From contig NZ_DASVCJ010000065.1 of NCBI RefSeq assembly GCF_036381655.1, forward strand, positions 124,001-188,000: DNA of 64,000 nucleotides, read 5' to 3'. Below are positions 61,322 through 64,000 of the stretch, piece by piece. The notes under the pieces were generated by a model. It did no database searches. It saw nothing but the letters and a program-made list of their open reading frames with translations, and was not told where the DNA came from. This DNA comes from Ferrovibrio sp036381655. GTDB lineage: Bacteria; Pseudomonadota; Alphaproteobacteria; Ferrovibrionales; Ferrovibrionaceae. Both the position numbers and the translations under genes were made by a program. Each line of letters starts with the position of its first letter. Positions within the stretch are counted from its first letter, which is position 1.

Positions 61322-61466
61322 TTTATTACGCTTTGGCCGTCCAGCTTTTGCAACGCTCGCGGGACTCTTAGCCGCGTTCCCCTTAGGCTTATGCGGGGTC
61401 GGCGGGGTCTGAACCATGCGCTTCAGAATCTCATCGTGCTTTGCATCATCGGGGGGGATTTGGCAT
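61322..61466 (-). pseudogene. Relic of the 58-aa cargo gene
   Basis: The core DDAKHDEILKRMVQTPPTPH and a basic tail (KAGRPKRNK) match cargo gene 3. A natural start ATG at 61466 is one base out of frame because of a run of seven Cs; six would restore MPNPPDDAKHDE. No stop follows the tail in frame, as the reading runs on into the transposase fragment. Confidence 0.65.
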
Positions 61467-61546
61467 GGCAAATGATCCGAATAGCGTTCGATTAATCTCG
61501 ACTCTTCGAGAGCGCCGGCCTGTCTATTATCTTGTACCTGTTTCAC

Positions 61547-61572
61547 TCTGTTCATTCAAATATATATTAGGA
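61547..61572. repeat. Remaining terminal inverted repeat of the decayed element
   Basis: TCTGTTCATTCAAATATATA and following bases match the right end of the complete element at 21 of 26 positions. Confidence 0.8.
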
Positions 61573-62025
61573 ATATTTTGATTGACTCGCCCGGGTATGT
61601 TCCTACATTATTCCATCTCTTGCTCGAAACGTCGGTCCCGCCATGCCCCTTTTGCCGTTCCAGTCCCGACCGGAAGACACCGCGCCCCCACTGGCGCCAC
61701 CCGGCCTGGCCAGCGGGAGGCAACCGGCCTTCCCTCGGCCTGCCATCGGCTTCGCCTGGCGCGGCATCGGCGTCCAATCGGCATCGCACCGGCTCGCAAC
61801 GGGCCGCAATTGGCTCCGAATGGGCTGCAATTGGCTCGCAACTGATGCGAGGGCGGACGGAGAAATCGCGAAAATCCGCCTTCCGTTTACCGGACGAAGG
61901 CTTATCGGGCTGGGCGCCGTATTTCCGGGCGCTGTATTTTCCGAACGCCGCGCGCCATATACTCGCGCGGTGAGGCTTGCCGGCTGGCTGAACTGCCGGC
62001 GTTGGACTGGTGACGGAGTGTTGAG
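61573..62025. other. Non-coding region upstream of tldD
   Basis: About 450 bp without a credible gene. It holds a promoter-like pair TTGACT (61582-61587), 16-bp spacer, TACATT (61604-61609); a 21-bp tandem repeat (61791-61843); and a possible tldD -10, TATACT (61958-61963), 62 bp before the start codon, with no good -35. Confidence 0.5.
61791..61843. repeat. 21-bp tandem repeat, about 2.5 copies
   Basis: Units at 61791-61811, 61812-61832 and a partial 61833-61843, built on GGCTCGCAAC plus GGGCCGCAATT with a few substitutions. Confidence 0.75.
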
Positions 62026-63465
62026 ATGACGGTGACTTCCGCGGCGCAGGATTTGTTCTTCACCCGAGCCGGCCTCGATCGCCCCCGCCTGGAAACGCTG
62101 GTCAACGACGCGCTGCACGGCGCCGATGACGGCGAACTTTTCCTGGAATACAGCCAGTCGGAAAGCCTCGGCTACGACGACGGACGCCTCAAGGCGGCCA
62201 GTTTCGACATCAGCCAGGGCTTCGGCCTGCGCGCCGTCTCGGGCGAGCAGACCGGCTATGCCCATGCGTCCGAACTGAGCGAGGCGGCGATCAGGCGCGC
62301 CGCCGCCACGGTGCGGGCGGTCCGCGCCGGCCATGGCGGCGTGATGAGCGCATCGCCCCAGCCGACCAACCGTCACCTCTATGGCGAGGACAACCCGCTC
62401 AACGAAATCCCCTTCGAGAAGAAAGTCGAGCTGCTGCAGGCGATCGACGCCTATGCCCGCGCCAAGGATCCGCGGGTGCGCCAGGTTTCGGTCTCCCTCG
62501 CCGGCTCCTGGCAGGCGGTGGCCATCCTGCGCGCCGACGGCGTGCTGGTGGAGGATATCCGCCCGCTGGTGCGGCTCAACGTTTCGGTCGTCGCCGGCCA
62601 GGGCGACCGGATGGAAAGCGGCAGCCGCGGCGCCGGCGGCCGGCTCGGCTATGCCCAGTTCTTCGATCCCGCCCATTGGCAGGCCGAGGTGGACGATGCC
62701 CTGCGCCAGGCTTTGGTCAATCTGGAATCGGTTCCGGCCCCGGCGGGCGAAATGAATGTCGTGCTGGGTCCGGGCTGGCCCGGCGTGCTGCTGCACGAGG
62801 CCATCGGCCACGGGCTGGAGGGCGATTTCAACCGCAAGAAGACCTCCGTCTTCGCCGGCCTGATGGGCCAGCAGGTCGCGGCCAAGGGCGTGACCATCGT
62901 CGATGACGGAACCCTCGAGCGCCGCCGCGGCTCGCTGACCGTCGACGACGAAGGCACCCCGACCGAATGCACGACGCTGATCGAAGATGGCATTCTGAAA
63001 GGCTTCATGTATGACCGCATGAATGCGCGGCTGATGGGCAGGGCCTCGACCGGCAACGGCCGGCGGCAATCCTTCGCCCATAACCCGATGCCGCGCATGA
63101 CCAACACCTACATGCTGGCCGGCGATCGCGATCCGGCGGAAATCCTCGCCGGCGTCAGGAACGGCATCTACGCCGTCAATTTCGGCGGCGGCCAGGTCGA
63201 CATCACATCGGGCAAGTTCGTGTTCTCCTGTACCGAAGCCTACATGGTCGAAAACGGCAAGGTCGGCGCGCCGATCAAGGGCGCCACGCTGATCGGCGCC
63301 GGCGCCGAGGTGCTCAAGAAGGTTCAGGCGGTCGGCAACGACCTCAAGCTCGACACCGGCATCGGCACCTGCGGCAAGTCCGGCCAGGGCGTACCGGTCG
63401 GGGTCGGACAGCCGACGCTGCTGATCGGTGGATTGACGGTGGGCGGCACCGCCAAAGCCGCGTAA
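62026..63465 (+). CDS. tldD: Metalloprotease TldD
   Basis: A 479-residue TldD. The zinc motif HEAIGHGLEGD (HExxxH) is in VLLHEAIGHGLEGDFNRKKT, followed by VDDEGTPTECTTLIEDG and a C-terminal GQGVPVGVGQPTLLIGGLTV. With PmbA (TldE) it degrades unfolded peptides and matures microcin-like substrates. tldE is not in the window. Confidence 0.97.
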   Translation: MTVTSAAQDLFFTRAGLDRPRLETLVNDALHGADDGELFLEYSQSESLGYDDGRLKAASFDISQGFGLRAVSGEQTGYAHASELSEAAIRRAAATVRAVRAGHGGVMSASPQPTNRHLYGEDNPLNEIPFEKKVELLQAIDAYARAKDPRVRQVSVSLAGSWQAVAILRADGVLVEDIRPLVRLNVSVVAGQGDRMESGSRGAGGRLGYAQFFDPAHWQAEVDDALRQALVNLESVPAPAGEMNVVLGPGWPGVLLHEAIGHGLEGDFNRKKTSVFAGLMGQQVAAKGVTIVDDGTLERRRGSLTVDDEGTPTECTTLIEDGILKGFMYDRMNARLMGRASTGNGRRQSFAHNPMPRMTNTYMLAGDRDPAEILAGVRNGIYAVNFGGGQVDITSGKFVFSCTEAYMVENGKVGAPIKGATLIGAGAEVLKKVQAVGNDLKLDTGIGTCGKSGQGVPVGVGQPTLLIGGLTVGGTAKAA

Positions 63466-63497
63466 TATCGACATCCGGTACGACGGAGGAGGACCCC

Positions 63498-64000
63498 ATG
63501 CCCGTCAGCGCCAGCAAGGCGGCGAGCGCCGATCTCGCCAAACACGATCCAGTCTGGGCGGCCATCCGCGAGGAGGCGCAGCGCGCAGCCGCGCAGGAGC
63601 CGCTGCTGGCCAGCCTCGCGCATTCCACCGTGCTGCAGCACGAGCGGTTGGAAGATGCCCTCAGCTACATCCTGGCGCAGAAGCTGGGCAGCGACGCCCT
63701 GCCGGCGCTGGGCCTGCGCGAGATCATGGAGGAAGCCTTCGAGGCCGATCCCGATATCGGCCTGTCCGTGCGCGCCGACCTGGTGGCGGTGAACGACCGC
63801 GATCCGGCCTGCCGCGGCTTTCTCAAGCCGTTGCTGTTCTTCAAGGGCTTCCAGTCGATCCAGGTGCATCGCGTCGCCCATTGGCTGTGGCACCAGAACC
63901 GCGAAACCATGGCCTTCCTGCTGCAGAGCCGCGCCTCGGAGGCCTTCGCCGTCGACATCCACCCGGCGACCCGCTTCGGACGCGGCATCATGATCGACCA
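63498..64000 (+). CDS. cysE: Serine O-acetyltransferase, 3' end outside window
   Basis: First 167 codons of CysE, preceded by GGAGGAGG. Helical N-terminal domain (DPVWAAIREEAQRAAAQEPL, then LASLAHSTVLQHERLEDALS), then FFKGFQSIQVHRVAHWLWHQ and the start of the left-handed beta helix (AVDIHPATRFGRGIMIDH). It acetylates serine with acetyl-CoA, the first step of cysteine synthesis. Confidence 0.95.
   Translation, partial: MPVSASKAASADLAKHDPVWAAIREEAQRAAAQEPLLASLAHSTVLQHERLEDALSYILAQKLGSDALPALGLREIMEEAFEADPDIGLSVRADLVAVNDRDPACRGFLKPLLFFKGFQSIQVHRVAHWLWHQNRETMAFLLQSRASEAFAVDIHPATRFGRGIMID

Larger units (their letters stand above)
61165..61572. mobile_element. Decayed IS1595-family element
   Basis: Fragment retaining, left to right, the transposase C-terminus (plus strand), a frameshifted relative of the 58-aa cargo gene (minus strand) and one terminal inverted repeat (61547-61572). 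Relative to the complete element it is inverted and lacks the other end, most of the transposase, the DUF1828 gene and the 158-aa gene. Confidence 0.8.

Noticed and set aside
61643..62029. Rightward 128-codon frame ending in an ATGA overlap with tldD
   Set aside because: It covers the 21-bp repeats, has no ribosome binding site and no recognisable domain; the overlap is probably chance.

Overview
The window is about 64 kb of GC-rich chromosome whose gene content points to an alphaproteobacterium. It has a GcrA cell-cycle regulator, a GapR-type (DUF2312) nucleoid protein, an ActS/ActR (RegB/RegA) redox two-component pair, DUF1244 and an aa3-type cytochrome oxidase cluster with a CoxF-like subunit. 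The style suggests Rhodospirillales or a neighbouring order, but the genus cannot be fixed from sequence alone. No rRNA, tRNA or CRISPR array was seen. Most of the window is ordinary, densely packed housekeeping DNA with many 4-bp start/stop overlaps.

Layout. 1-8.7 kb: SprA-like metalloprotease running off the left edge, hybrid histidine kinase, BON-domain protein, AarF-type kinase, oligoendopeptidase F, two hotdog thioesterases and a nucleotide-sugar epimerase. 8.9-16.6 kb: giant indolepyruvate-ferredoxin-oxidoreductase-like enzyme, hydrolase, gapR-like gene, DUF1244, YbdK-type ligase and N-formylglutamate amidohydrolase. 16.8-24.7 kb: ferredoxin-NADP reductase, MFS transporter with a tandemly repeated 3' end, TolA/TonB-like protein, FadB/FadJ-like beta-oxidation enzyme, release factor 3 and a Tat-exported small protein. 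24.7-33.5 kb: a long leftward block (cNMP-binding protein, aldo/keto reductase, FAD oxidoreductase, HldE, PPP phosphatase, ActR, ActS, Zwf), then a phytanoyl-CoA dioxygenase gene with two inactivating lesions. 34.5-36.8 kb: gcrA behind a DnaA box and GANTC sites, YbhB, VOC and DUF1428 proteins.

36.8-40.3 kb is the accessory island. A complete 2857-bp IS1595-family element has matching 30-bp inverted repeats and a perfect 8-bp target duplication. It carries a cargo operon (158-aa unknown, DUF1828/1829 protein, 58-aa protein) plus a convergent 40-aa gene, and it has broken a host gene. A decayed relative of the element, keeping one end, the transposase C-terminus and a version of the 58-aa gene, lies at 61.2-61.6 kb.

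40.5-46 kb: lipoprotein, CDGSH protein, ispH-thrB-rnhA, peroxiredoxin, DsbD-N-like protein and AlgH. 46-57 kb: one leftward superoperon, ctaC-ctaD-ctaB-coxF-ctaG-ctaE-DUF983-surf1-M32 peptidase-thrC-M16 peptidase-GNAT. Divergent from it is an 1125-aa sensor combining PAS domains, a histidine kinase core, a FixL-like PAS with the haem-ligand His and distal Arg positions, a degenerate GGDEF and an intact EAL. 60.7-64 kb: DUF1801 protein, the IS relic, tldD and the start of cysE.

Most interesting for follow-up: the cargo-bearing IS1595 element and its relic, the putative oxygen-sensing c-di-GMP protein facing the oxidase operon, and the replication-linked sites (DnaA boxes, GANTC) upstream of gcrA and gapR.
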